From NCBI RefSeq assembly GCF_027172205.1, contig NC_070614.1, positions 40,926,001-40,990,000 on the forward strand: DNA of 64,000 nt. The letters run 5' to 3'. The notes below the pieces were generated by a model. It saw only the letters and a program-made list of their open reading frames with translations. It searched no databases and had not been told where the DNA came from. The position numbers were made by a program, and so were the translations under genes. This DNA comes from Podarcis raffonei. Taxonomy: Eukaryota; Chordata; Lepidosauria; Squamata; Lacertidae. Of this stretch, positions 32,621 through 56,530 are shown in pieces (within the stretch, counting starts at the first letter, position 1; each line of letters opens with the position of its first letter).

Positions 32621-33618
32621 CCGGATCTATGTTGACCTGTTTCTGTATAACGTAAACGTGCCTGCCAGCCCTGCTCAAGAAACCTGGTCTGGCTGGAGAG
32701 CAAAGACAGGTGAGGGAGGGGCGAGCAGCTGGGGGCAAGTTTACTACACAACCCTTCTCCCATATTTGAGGACCTGCAAAATGTTTAGTTTGGACATAGC
32801 TACCGCTGCACGGATGGGACTTGCAAGCCAAGTTTCTTGAGGCCAGCTCCACACAGATATCAGCAGCAGTAACACTGGAGTTAGCATGGTGATCAAGAGC
32901 TCACCTCCCAGGCTGAGCAAGCAGTAGTGGGAAGATACTGTTGCACGCCGCCCCAATCTCCGAGTGGTGCAAGATTCCAGGAGTTCTGGGCCAGGGTTCA
33001 TGTTTTGGGGATGAGGCACAACTGACACTGTGCTGTCTTTGGTTTGTTTACGCACACATATATAACCTGAGCCTGTGATGGAGGGGTTCACAGCATTAAC
33101 AACCAAAAAAGGTCTTGTTTCTATCATAGCTGCAGTCTTGGATCCAAAAAAATAAATAAAAGTATTGGTGTTCTCTCTATCTTTCTAGCCTGCAGCTTTT
33201 TATTCCAGCTTCTGGTTCACATCACTCAACTCTGACCTTTTGTCTTTCCAACTATCCAGGGAGGGAGGCTGGCAAGTTCCCTTCAGGCAGAGCTTTCCAA
33301 ACGTTTCATGTTGGTGACACACTTATTTGACATGCATCATTTCATGACACAGTAGTTCAGTTTTTACTAGCAAAGCGGAGGTTCAGCTAACCCCTTTCCA
33401 GCCCCTGGAGGAGCACATGGACACATGACACACTAACATGTCACAACACAGAGTTTGGAAAACTCTGCCTTAAGGACTCCTGCTGGGGCCATTACCAGGC
33501 TGACTGGCTATTCCAGCCTTTGCATCCATGCTGCATCCAGGAATTAGAAGGGGCAGGCATTTAGCCTACCCCCCAAAAGTCATAACAATATATAGCCAGC
33601 AGAGGATTAATTCTTCCT

Positions 33619-33806
33619 AAAGGTAAAGGGACCCCTGACCATTAGGTCCAGTCGTGGCTGACTCTGGGGTTGTGGTGCTCATCTCGCTTTATTGGCCAAG
33701 GGAGCCGGCGTACAGCTTCTGGGTCATGTGGGCAGCATGACTAAGCCGCTCCTGGCGAACCAGAGCAGCGCACGGAAACGCCGTTTACCTTCCCGCCAGA
33801 GCGATC
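33619..33806 (-). repeat. Sauria-type SINE, truncated
   Basis: The plus strand starts with the reversed tail AGGTAAAGGGACCCCTGACC and runs through GCATGACTAAGCCGCTCCTG to TTCCCGCCAGAGCG, where it stops before the tRNA head. Confidence 0.85.
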
Positions 33807-34128
33807 AACATGAACAGTCATCATTTTACTTATCTGCAAAGTGTGCTTGCAGAGAAGGGATTCTTGGGGAGGCAGTCTGCAATCATCCACCTGTGACCAC
33901 TTGGCTGTTGAACTATATCCCAGCAATGACATACAGTAGCTTCTCTTCCCCAGGGCTGACACCCCAGCTTATTTCCCACAGTCTATTTTCAAACAATTTG
34001 ATCAGTGATATGGTTAATAAATGGTATTCTTATAAAAGGGTGTGTGTGTTCGTGTCTCCCTCCAAGCTCCTAGTTTTAGATCTGCAATAAGGGATTCTAT
34101 AGGGGAAAGACTGCTAAAAGTGGCCATA

Positions 34129-34346
34129 CAGTGGTACCTCCGGTTAATTCATTCCGGAGGTCTATTCTTAACCTGAAACTGTTCTTAACCTGAATCGGCA
34201 CTTTAGCTAATGGGGCCTCCTGCTGCTGCCGCGCTGCCAGAGCACAATTTCTGTTCTCATCCTGAAGCAAAGTTCTTAACCTGAAGCACTATTTCTGGGT
34301 TAGCGGAGTATGTAACCTGAAGCGTATGTAACCCGAGGTACCACTG
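34129..34346. mobile_element. Tigger/pogo-like MITE
   Basis: Inverted ends CAGTGGTACCTCCGGTTAAT and ...ACCCGAGGTACCACTG, flanked by TA. It is closely related to the copy at 42.9 kb. Confidence 0.75.
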
Positions 34347-34891
34347 TACTAGCCTTGTTGTTAATAGCCGCAGCCAAGTCTGTTAAATATCTCTTTGCTT
34401 GACTAAAGAGATGCTTCCAGAAGGTTGAACTAAGCAAGCAGGCCTCCCTCCCTCCCCAGCTGGGATGTCATCAGTTAGTGGAGCAGAATAGGCTCTCAGC
34501 TTGGACTGGGCTGGAAAAAAGAGAGAGAGGCATGGGCGTAGCCAAGGGGGAGCATCTGTCCCCCTAAATCAATAAAAATACATAAATAACTGAGGTTCTC
34601 TCCCCCCCCACAAAAATCCTGCCTTTGCCCATGCACAGAAACTTAGCTTCCTCTCTTCCAGCTATGAAACAAAGTGTTCTGCTTTTCTACGTCCTGGAAG
34701 TAGTTGGCTATCCCTGGTCATGTTTATTCAAAGGAATACGTTGCCTTTGTATCCTCCTTCTGCAGCGTTATTTCTCCCACCGCTGTTAAATACAAGATTT
34801 GATGGATATTCAGTCCTACTTTATTAACAAGGCAAACAGGCTAGACCATGGAGATTACACAGTGTTCGCTAGACTTGGGAATTTGCACTTT

Positions 34892-34897
34892 TTTATT
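34892..34897 (-). promoter_or_regulatory. BCKDK: BCKDK poly(A) signal
   Basis: The plus strand TTTATT is AATAAA on the minus strand, about 905 bases past the BCKDK stop. This gives a 3' UTR of roughly 0.9 kb (about 34870-35801). Other nearby minus-strand signals were not found. Confidence 0.5.
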
Positions 34898-35801
34898 GGA
34901 GTATCACAGCAAAAAATAAAATAAAAATCCCTCTAAAACAGTGATGAGGTCAGAGGGAAACCCTTCGTCCTGATGCCTGATTTTTTTTCTTTTTTTAAAA
35001 AAAGTTGATGGTAACGGAAAGATCGAGTGGAGAGAGGGAGGACGGAAATAATACATCATTGTGCAGCGAAGGGGAAGAACATTCTGGAATCCCACACCAT
35101 TTGTGGCAAAGGTGCCAACTTGGTGTGGTGAAAGTCTTTTCCTCTCAAGGTGAGGGGGGTGTTTTTGGTGCTTGTGCAACGGAGAAATCCTTCCCTGGCG
35201 GAAGACTGCTGTCTTGCTTTTGGTTCCCCCCAAAGAGTGTGCAATAGAAACTCCTCCCCTGGCAGAAGGAAGGGGAATTTTCTTTTGGTGCCGGGCGCTG
35301 TAAGGAAAGTCTTTCCTGTGAGTTCAAGAACAGCCCGAGAGGGCCAAACGAGAATCAGTACATGCGACAGTAAAAGCTTCCGGCTCACCCAATCTTTGTA
35401 TCCACGAAAAGAAACAGAGAAAAATTAGGCCACACAAGAGCCTGGATGAGCTGGCTGTGTACAACAGTTGTATGGCGGCTTTAGAAGTTCTCAAAGGGGG
35501 GAGGATGAATGATGTCCACAGGCTGTCCCAGTAAATCTGGATTCGAGAGATCTGTGGTTAACCCACCCATCCCCAAAGGACTGGAATAACCAGCAGTAAG
35601 TGGATGACGTCCCATCAGCAATTGGACAGGAAGAAGGAAACTACCTCAACTATTTTCTCAGCTTCAGTAGGATAGCATAGCACATTCGTAGGAATCCATA
35701 GGAGAACAAGCACATCCATGGGAAATTAGGTTTGGTGTCATGTGCTGAAACTTCCTCCTGCAGCCAAGGAAGGTTCAGCCCACACGCGAGAGAGGGGATC
35801 T

Positions 35802-47760
<11,959 letters not shown>

Positions 47761-48284
47761 TCTCTCTTCCGTAGGAACCTGGAGGCGGAAAGACAGACAA
47801 GGCAGTGCTAGGGGATTAGCGAGGCAGAAAACTTTTCCAGCGTTTTATTTTCCAGCGGTTCCGGCCCCCCCCCCATCGCAAGTTCATTAGTAATGGTGAA
47901 CAGATGAACAGATGCCAAATATCTAATGCAGTATGAGGCAACCTTGGCAATTTCCTGGCTTGTTTGGTTTTTAAGGTTCATTTACTAAATACAGATAAAA
48001 CAAACATACTAAAATAGATCACCCGCGAGGCCAGGGATGGGGAACCTGTGGCCTGCCAGCTGTTGTGTACCTTGAAATCTCTCTCCCTCTCCAGTATGTG
48101 TGTGTACACACACGTTTGAATACAGCTTTACTCTGTGCAAAAGAGAGAGGGAGGCAGACACAGAGACAGAAAGTCTCCGAATGCATTTCCACTCCAGTTG
48201 TGAACTTCGAGACATCTGGCTGAGGTTAGAATTGTTAAGTTCAATAGTGCACTGATCTGATCCAGGTCAATTCTCAGATTTCTT

Positions 48285-48705
48285 TTTTTAAAAAAAAAAT
48301 TATTTGGTTTTTCAGATTAAAGTTTTACAATCACATATCCAACATACAACATAAAAACAAGATTCCAAAGAACCTCCTGGACTTCCCTCCTCCCCTTTGT
48401 GGGTCCTATTGCTAATCATTCCTCCTCCATCTTTTATGATAATCCAAATCTTTTACATCTCCATTATGTCCAAGAATTCACCATTGAACTACAAGTGTTA
48501 TTCCAATCCGACTAACAATTTTAGCTGTTTACAATGGTTTTTAAGATAAATTATAAATTTCTTCCATTCCTTATTCAAATTTTGGTCTTTCTGATTCTTC
48601 CGGTCATTTTAGCCATTTCAGCATAATCCATCAACTTAAATCTGCCATTCTTCTCTGGTAGGGACTTTATCTTCTTTCCATCTCTGGGAATTGAATTGCC
48701 CAGAG
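48285..48705 (-). repeat. L1-like LINE fragment (ORF1 region)
   Basis: AT-rich sequence that resembles, on the minus strand, the lizard L1-like 5'/ORF1 part. A similar block lies at 55.90-56.53 kb, with TTTTAAAATGGTTT-like and CATTTCAGCATAATCCATC-like motifs. It is non-coding and in the BCKDK 5' intron. Confidence 0.4.
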
Positions 48706-48799
48706 ATGCAATTCTCAGATTCCTATGGCATCTCCCACTCACCACACCCTGACGGCTTGTATTTCCTGAAATGTTTAGCTACTGGCCATTTTGGCTATA

Positions 48800-49035
48800 C
48801 AGTCGTACCTTGGAAGTCAAATGGAATCCATTCTAGAAGTCTGTTCGACTTCCAAATCGTGGCTTCTGATTGGCTGCAGGAAGCTCCTGCAGCCAATCGG
48901 AAGCTGTGGAAGCCCCATTGGACATTCGGCTTCCAAAAGAACATTCGGAAACCGGGAACAGTCACTTCCAGGTTTTGATTGTTTGGGAACCAAAATGTCT
49001 GAGTTCCAGGGCGTTCGACAACCAAGGTACGACTG
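48800..49035. mobile_element. Tigger/pogo-like MITE (CAGTCGTACC subfamily)
   Basis: Ends CAGTCGTACCTTGGAAGTCA and ...AACCAAGGTACGACTG with TA flanks. It is a different subfamily from the CAGTGGTACC copies. Confidence 0.75.
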
Positions 49036-50059
49036 TACTCCATAGTCGGATGCAGTATGCTTCAGAATACCAGTGGCTGGAACCCACAAGGAAGAAAGAA
49101 TGCTCTTGTGAGAATGGTTTCTGCCTGCTGGTCTCCCATTAGCCGCCATTGTGAGAACAGGATGCCTGTCTAGATGGGCCACTGGCCTGATCCAGTAGGC
49201 TCTCTTTATGACCATAGAGGCAGCCAAGAGTCTGCCTCGCATGGCAAGCTTTGGCTGCCATCCAGCGAAGCAAAGAGAGGTAGATCTATAAATAAGTAGG
49301 CATAAGTCAGAAAGATCTATAAATGAGTCGGCTTAAATCTGACTCATTGGACTTCATCCACTGGGAAGCTGCCCTGAAAACACCCCACCAAAGTGAACAG
49401 GGGCACAGCAAGTTTGCCCCATGCTCTAAAAATGTGGGCCCAACTTTCCAGTCAAGGGCACTAGATTATGAGCAGCTTCTGGGGTGCTGCAGGAGGGTAA
49501 GAAGCAAACAAGGAAGATGTGCTGTATGTATGGTTATTACAGTGAGGAAGTTGGAGAAGAAAGCCATAGCATATATAATAAACAGGGTAGGAAGTTAAGG
49601 CAGCCCGATAGCCAAGGGCATACGAAGCCTGGGTTCATGCCGCCAGAACCAATATGAGTTTGCTCCTTGAATGATATGGATCCACACACACCCCTTCCCT
49701 CACGTTAGCAATAATACTTACTCCTAAGATAAGGTTACCAGGGGTTTTTTAAATGAATCTGGGGACACTTTTCAACTTCAGTCGAATTCAGTGGATTTTG
49801 TCAGGGGACTGATTTGTAAACTGGGAAACGGGGATGTCTGGTAACCTTATCCTAAGATTACAAGTTACATGGACGTTTCTGCTTCCCCCAGATCTGGGCA
49901 CTGCTATCTCTCATGCATGCCCAATGGGGGGAAGACACAGGCCTAGTCCATAACTCGGCTTCATTACCAAACACTTGACTGGCTCGACTTAACTTGGCTC
50001 TACTGAAAACAGCGTTACATCTGCGGGGAGGTGAAATGAAACCTGCTGCCGAAGAAGAA

Positions 50060-50320
50060 GGAGGAGAAGGAGTTGGAGTTTGGATTTGATACCCCGCTTT
50101 ATCACTACCCAAAGGAATCTCAAAGCGGTTAACATTCTCCTTTCCCTTCCTCTTCCACAACAAACACTCTGTGAGGTGAGTGGGGCTGAGAGACTTCAGA
50201 GAAGTGTGAGTAGCCCAAGGTCACCCAGCAGCTGCATGTGGAGGAGCGGGGAAGCGAACCCGGGTCACCAGATTATGAGACTACCACTCCTAACCACTAC
50301 ACCACACTGGCTCTCTAGGA
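50060..50320 (-). repeat. tRNA-derived SINE
   Basis: The minus strand reads GCCAGTGTGGTGTAGTGGTT, then a GGTTCGCTTCC B-box, AGCCCAAGG-type body and CAAAGCGGGGTATCAAATCC. Relatives are at 53.10-53.27 (-) and 58.56-58.78 kb (+). Confidence 0.7.
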
Positions 50321-50594
50321 GGCACTAGGAGAGGTGTGGTGAACCTCCCTAAAGCTGTTGATAAACTGCAACTCCCATCAGCCATGCCTCTGTAGTTCAG
50401 CAACATCTGGAAGACCTACTCTAACTTTTGACAGCTCCCATTCGCATATGCAAGTTGCTGAGGGGGTGAACGCAAAGTGTGTGAAGCCACCAAAAGGGGA
50501 TTCTAGCTCATTTAAAAGATCTAATGTGTGTATCCCCCCCACCATCTTTCAAGATGAGGGCAGGAAAATAGGCGGGGAGGTTGTTAGGACGGAC

Positions 50595-50737
50595 ACAAAT
50601 ATCTGAAGAAGTGTGCATGCATGAAAGCTTATACCAAGAACAAACTCAGTTGGTCTCTAAGTGCTACTAGACAATTTTTTTTATTTTTTTACATATTTCG
50701 ACTGTGTCAGATCAACACAGCTACCTACCTGAATCTA

Positions 50738-50745
<8 letters not shown>
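50595..50745 (+). repeat. Dispersed repeat with AGCTTATACC...TTGGTCTCTAAG core
   Basis: It contains GAAAGCTTATACCAAGAACA, TCAGTTGGTCTCTAAGTGCT and GATCAACACAGCTACCTACC. It is a reptile repeat core also seen at the start of the 10.57 and 11.46 kb copies. Confidence 0.55.

Positions 50746-50790
<45 letters not shown>
50738..50790. repeat. (AC)n microsatellite
   Basis: About 26 uninterrupted AC units. They create long artificial reading frames on both strands. Confidence 0.95.
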
Positions 50791-50793
<3 letters not shown>

Positions 50794-51878
50794 TCCTCCC
50801 TGCTCTGACAACTCCAGATGGATTTCAAATGCGGAAGTGTGCAAGAAGAGGATCGTCTTTCTCTCGCCAAGAGGCGGTTTTCCCTTTCGTCCAATCATCT
50901 GACAGCTAAGAGCCACATGGAATGCCGGAACATTCTGAGAAGCCTTCCAATTATGAGGCCACGTGCTCCAAGCATGCCACAAATGCCATGTCTGCCACAG
51001 CCGGCCTGTCGTCATCCAAACACTGAATCAGCACCGTCTCTCCCCGGGTGACAGACAGACATATTTCCCTGCCCTCCCCCTGTTCACTTAACGCCACAGA
51101 GTCCAATATCCCTGGGTTCACAGCTTGTTTTTTAAACTCAAGGCTTAAACCTTAGCTTCTTAGAAACAGGAAATAATATCCCATTAAAACACCAAAGAAA
51201 ACCTGGAGGAGATCCCACAGAGACCCTACTTACCTCAAGTAAACTTGGTTATCTTATGCCAGCTTCCTTGTTCTACAGGGGCAGATAGCTCCGTTTCCAT
51301 CTGGGAGTGGGAGAAGCAGCGGAGAGATCCAGTTATCATAAAGACAGCGGATTGCAGAAGAGAAGCTTTTGAGCCGTTTACTGTTGGGATAGCAAACTGA
51401 TTCACATGGGTTGTTTTTTTTTAATACACAGGATTGCTTCTGGTAGTTTATCCTGGCGAGAAGCAACCACAGTAATAACCATAAAAATGAGACCTTGCAA
51501 AAGCCTACAGTGGGAATGGAGAGTTATTTCGGTCCAATTCCATTGTGAACCACCACTGCATTCCAGGTGGAAAAGTGGGTGGAGGAGCAATGGATGCCTT
51601 TCTACCATACGCTACAATTCGACCATACAAAACTCTCATGTACACACACTGCTTGCAGTGGGGTTGGTAAGGAGTGTGCCTTAGGGAAAGGGGTGTGCAT
51701 GTGAAGAGGTGTCTGATAAGAGATGCCTAAACTCCCTATGTCTGACCTAGTGCACCACTGCAAATTAACCTCCAGATTTGCCAATCTAAACGCATTTCTC
51801 TCTACACAGATCTCCAGGAGCAGAATTAATCTGATTAGTGATGGCGGTAGAACCAAGCAGCTGAAATACGTTGTATTT

Positions 51879-51879
51879 A

Positions 51880-51924
<45 letters not shown>

Positions 51925-51925
51925 T
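51879..51925. repeat. (AAT)n microsatellite
   Basis: About 15 AAT units in the BCKDK 5' intron. Confidence 0.95.
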
Positions 51926-54014
51926 AGGTGGGGGGGAGGAACAGCCATTATGGCTTCTTTGATACAACCTGAAATCTGTTCTTTTGGCTATTCTTAATTT
52001 ACTCAATTGATTAGTTACTTGCTACAAAGGAATCTCTAAGCAACTTGGAAAATTTTAAGCATAGCATAAACATCAGAAAACGAACAATATACTGCAGCAG
52101 AAGCCATACAATAACAAGCCATAGAACAGACCCAGTAAACCGGTGGCAAACACCTATCATCACCAACAAATTCATTAGCACCTAGCAGAGGCTCATCTCA
52201 TCAAATCTGCACAGTTCCTCCTGCACTTCACCGTAGGACTTAACAGACTCTGGGCTTCCAATTAGCATCCATCCTGAAAGAAACATCTAGAAAACTTGCT
52301 CCCTGCTGTGTGACATTTTAGCTGGTCCTACTTTTTTTTAGGTCTAACGTGGTAGTCAGCAAGTATAATACCTGATTATAGCTTCTGATTTAATTTTCCT
52401 ACTATTGGACCAACGAAACTGCCTACAATTTTTGTGTGATGTCAGGATTGTCACAGGAAAAGCTACACGGTTGACCCAGACCTGGAAGAGTAATTGAAAG
52501 ATGGCAGGAGCAGGGGATCCATGGCATCCTTCTTCTGGATTTATTTACTTCCTTCATCCTTTGCCAACCTGGTGCTCTCCAACTGTTTTGGACTACAAAT
52601 CCCATCAGCACTGGCTGGGGCTGATAGGAGTTGTAGTTCAAAACAGCAGGATTGCACGAGGTTGACAGAGACTGAAGGGAATATACTTACGATATTTAAA
52701 TCAGCTTCCCAGTAACTCTGTTATTTAGTCACTCAACAAACGTAAACATGTTTTAAAACAACAAGCCATAAAACAGCAATAACACTCCATATAAAAATGT
52801 ATCGGCATAGAGGGACCTGAAACTAGTTCACGGCACAAGTATAAATATACAAGTGGTGGTTAAAAAATTTAAAGATTCTTTTAAGGCCACAGATTTAAAA
52901 GGACAAAATGACTACAGAGAAGGTGTCAGGCAAGTCTGTCTGGGCCTCACTCCCTACTTCCTCAGGGAAGCTCTGAGTTTTCGTTTCCAGCTCCCCCACT
53001 GTGTAACCACTAGCCTGTGCTACCCAGGCATGCAGACGTTATTTGTTACTACATTTCAAGCCTGCATTTTCTCCAATCAGTTCAAGGAACCAAACATGCT
53101 TCTCCCCCTCCCCATTTTATCCTCAAAACAACCCTCTGAGGTGGGTCAGGCTGACAGACTGCAACTGGCCCAAGGTCACCCTAGTGAGTTTCACGGCTGA
53201 GTGGGGACTTGAACCCTGGTCTCCCAGGCCCTAACCTAGTCCAACACTCTAACCATTACACCACACTGACGCATTAGTTCTCCCTGCTCTGACCACTAGA
53301 TACACCTTCATGAGCTACCACAAAAAAAATGACTTCTGTGCCCATTTAGCGCAGGCCATGCCAGTATGATTTATTGCTCTTGAGAAATATGCCAGGAAAA
53401 ATGCAGACATGAAATGGAGACAAAAGGTTGTGGAGTTGCACTTCCATCAAACTGGGGTGGGGTGATGAATAATATTTAATACATAAAATCAAGCAGGAAA
53501 ACAAGGTTGGAAGGTGGGCAGGGGAGAAGGCAACATTGCTGAACAGTCCTGCCCCAACCTAGGCTGATCTCTCAGATGTCCTCAACCTGGATCTGAGCCT
53601 TCAAGCGAGTGTGGGGGCTCCTCTATACAAACAAACTCCCTGCACATAGAAAGCTAGCATGACAGGGTTGCCGCCTCCTCTTCTGCCTGATACCCTTTAA
53701 TGCTCAGGGAATTTTTATTTGCAGGGAAAACAACAGAAAGGCCGGGGGTAGGGTGGATGGTAACCCAAGGACCACATGCAGCCTGCGGTGGAAATACCGC
53801 AGAGGGGAGGTGTTGTGGCATCCACTTTTTCCAAGGCCACAGGTTTGAATCCCCAGCATCTCCAGACAAGGGCTGGGGGCAGCTCCCCTGTCTGAAAACC
53901 GCTGGCAGACAGTGCGGGCAGCGTTGAGCCAGGTGGATAAAGGGCTGTTTTTGCTGGTGGCAAAGAGGAAGGGAAAGGGGTTGGCAGAAAGAGAGAGAAG
54001 GCTGCATAAGCCGG

Positions 54015-54232
54015 CTTGGAAGCAGCGGCCCAAGGAATTGGGCCACAAGACGCCAGGACTCCTGGGTTCTCTGGGGCTTCAAACAAGAGGGGCCGGGAGC
54101 CCTGGGACACCTGGGTTCCATTTCTTGGAAGCAGCGGCCCAAGGAATTGGGCCACAAGACGCCAGGACTCCTGGGTTCTCTGGGGCTTCAAACAAGAGGG
54201 GCCGGGAGCCCCGGGACACCTGGGTTCCATTT
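54015..54232. repeat. Two-copy tandem repeat, 109-base unit
   Basis: CTTGGAAGCAGCGGCCCAAG begins at 54015 and again at 54124. The copies are almost identical through GGGCCGGGAGCCC and CACCTGGGTTCCATTTCT. The near-identity points to a recent duplication at the edge of a CpG-rich block. Confidence 0.85.
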
Positions 54233-54430
54233 CTAGCTCCGGGAAGCCGGGCGAGGAGGCCTTGCGGGCTCCCGGAAGCATAAGCCTGGACTCATTCCCG
54301 GGGGAGGGGAGGAAGGAGCACCGGGGGGGGCGGGTCTCCGGAACACAAGCACCCACCTCCTGCTCAAGCAGCTCGGGGTCCTTTTCCATATGGCGCTCCC
54401 CGGATCCCACGGGCGATGCAACGCCACAAA

Positions 54431-54487
54431 GAAGAAGAAGAAGAAGAAGACGAGGAGGAGCAAAAGGAGGAGGAGGAGGAGAAGCAG
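54431..54487. repeat. (GAA/GGA)n purine tract
   Basis: GAA repeats pass into GAG/GGA repeats beside the candidate exon at 54.39 kb. The tract yields spurious Lys/Glu- or Ser/Leu-rich frames. Confidence 0.9.
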
Positions 54488-54881
54488 CCGCTGCCCTCTT
54501 TTAATCCGGGCCAAGTGTACACGCGCACAGCAGCCAGGCTGGCCCCGCCCCCCGGCTCCGACCTCATTTCACCCCAAGCAGCTGAAATCTGCAAGGGCGG
54601 GGAGGGGGGAGGAAACGGAGCAGCGCCGCGCAAACAAGAGAGATGCCAGAGATCTTGCAGGTTCCGGAACGCGCAGACAACTTCAAGAACGCCCCGAGAT
54701 CGCGACGTGCGGATCTCACCACGCGCTGCGCTCATGCACGCATGCAGGCACACAGCACACCGCGAAGTCTGTCTACAAACTGGGTAGCCAATCAACAGTC
54801 GAGATTTTGCTCGGAAAAGAAAGCGGGGGGGGGGAGGAAGCGCGCGCGCGCGTTATAAAAGAAGCTGCCTCCCTCTCGACG

Positions 54882-54891
54882 TTTCACTTTC
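54882..54891 (-). promoter_or_regulatory. ISRE-like element
   Basis: GAAAGTGAAA on the minus strand, followed by C, equals the core of classic ISG promoters (GAAANNGAAAC). Confidence 0.5.
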
Positions 54892-55904
54892 AATTAACTT
54901 GTCATCGTGAGCTGTCGAAATAGAAGGAACAACTCCATGGCCGCTAGCGCTCCCTGGAACAGAGGAGAGCTGGACACCAGGTTCCCCCCAAACATGTTTT
55001 CAAGTGTTCAGGCAATATGCAATATCCTAATATTCAGATGTATTATTCGTCTACCAACAAGAACTCCAGGAAGGCAACTCTCTCTACCCAATAAGGGACT
55101 TAAAGAGACTTTTCTGGAAGCATTATATTGACAACTAAAGCTGTCGCTAATTGTCACTAAATGCTTGTTACTGAAGTCACAGTGTGGGTGCACTGAGGCT
55201 ACTAGCTCTGAATTACTGGTTCAAATCTCAGTTTAAACAAGAGGCCAAAACCAGCCCATCTCAGTCTATCCCAGAATAATTCTAGCCTACTTCACATAGG
55301 GCACCCTCAGCTGAGTAGCTATCCCTGATTTTCAAAATCTGCTTCTGGCCACCTAGCTATACCAGTCAGTTATTTAAAAGAAAAGGTTAACAGGCTACTC
55401 TTTACCAACAGATTAAGGTGAGCTATTTACACGCTAGTCATTATTTAACTAGCGATTACTTTCACTTACGCAGAATGTTTTAAAACCTATCTGTCTTTCA
55501 TCTTCGCAGCTCTATTATTCTAACTGCCGTAAACTGAGACCAAGATATACTATCTCTCCAAGACTCAGCAGGGGAGGGGGGATTCGGCCCCAGATCCCTT
55601 AGACCTTTCTTGAAAACTAAGGCATCTATCAGTGGCTTTCAAAGCTTCTGTTTCCTGGGGACTTATTTCCACTTGTCTGTCAAAGAACTTCTGTGTGTCT
55701 GCTATAGGACCTCCGGGTACTGTGGAGGATTCCAGAGGGGACAACATTCTGAAACACAAACACCAGGCCTGTTAGGCCTCATTGCTGTCCCTCGGGAGTT
55801 GAGAGCATGCCCAGAATTGTCATGTGGCTGCACATTTTAGGCCGGCTGTCCTAGGCAAAGTGTCTTTCAGGGAAATCCATGTGTCTTTACCAACCGTCTC
55901 TTTT

Positions 55905-56530
55905 TAAAAAATAAATAAATTATAATTTTCATTTATATACATTACAATTATTTAACCAAGTTTTAACATTTTCAGTTTTGACTCCCTTCCCCCTTTTTCT
56001 GCGGTTCCTTACATTTAGTTTCATTCTTTCCTGCATACTCCAAATTGCCTTAAGTTATTCTTTTAATTGTCTATTCTCATATATATCTCATATATATATT
56101 TAAAGCAGCAGGTTTTTACCATAATCCTGCTAGTGTCTTGATCTGTTTACACTTTGTTTGTAAATACTCAATAAGCCACTTTCATTCCTTTCTAAAAAGT
56201 TTGTTGTCTTGATTTCTTATTCTTCCAGTAAGTTTCGCCATTTCTGCATGCTCCATTAGTTTCTGTATCCAATCTTATTTTGTCAGGACCTCTTCATCCT
56301 TCCACTTTTGGCAAATAACATTCTTGCAACTGTAGTTGCATGCATAAATAAGTTTCTACATTATTTGGGTAGTTCTAATCCTTTTTATATTAATCTATTT
56401 GACTCTTTTCGAATTGCAAGACCATACTGTCACCCAGCAGTTTTTTTTGCTTTTGCATACTTTGATTTTACTTGGAAAAATTCATCCACTGCCGCACTGA
56501 CCTCATCTTCTCTTTACCAACTGTCTCACT
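55905..56530 (-). repeat. L1-like LINE fragment
   Basis: AT-rich block similar to the 48.3 kb fragment. It includes TTCATTTATATACATTACAA-type and CATTTCTGCATGCTCCATTA motifs. No intact frame. Confidence 0.4.

Larger units (their letters stand above)
54364..54900 (-). promoter_or_regulatory. CpG-rich candidate promoter and first exon with ISRE, upstream of BCKDK
   Basis: The block is CpG-rich, with an Sp1-like CCCCGCCC at 54544, ATTGG (CCAAT) near 54788, TATAAAA at 54854-54860 and an ISRE-type TTTCACTTTC at 54882-54891 (GAAAGTGAAA on the minus strand). On the minus strand an ATG at 54390-54392 opens MEKDPELLEQE, which ends at a donor GAG|GTGGGT. Joined to the BCKDK acceptor at 47778, the frame would stay open into MMWKT. 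This could be an alternative interferon-responsive BCKDK promoter or the start of another gene. The TATA also reads on the plus strand, so direction is uncertain. Confidence 0.45.

Noticed and set aside
34904-35428. Frames of about 110 codons on both strands near 35 kb
   Set aside because: They lie in the BCKDK 3' UTR, overlap each other on opposite strands and resemble no protein.
50621-51015. Frames rich in Thr-His or Val-Cys
   Set aside because: They are translations of the (AC)n microsatellite.
54390-54923. Lys/Glu-rich and Ser/Leu-rich frames of up to 231 codons at 53.7-54.9 kb
   Set aside because: They are produced by the (GAA/GGA)n tract and by the 109-base tandem repeat. Only the 11-residue MEKDPELLEQE piece with a consensus donor is kept as a possibility.
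54854-55131. A plus-strand gene starting after TATAAAA with MAASAPWNRGELDTRF
   Set aside because: The ATG is in fair context, but the frame has no recognisable domain, no good donor follows (CCAG|GTTCCC) and no downstream partner exon was found. The box may serve the minus strand or nothing.
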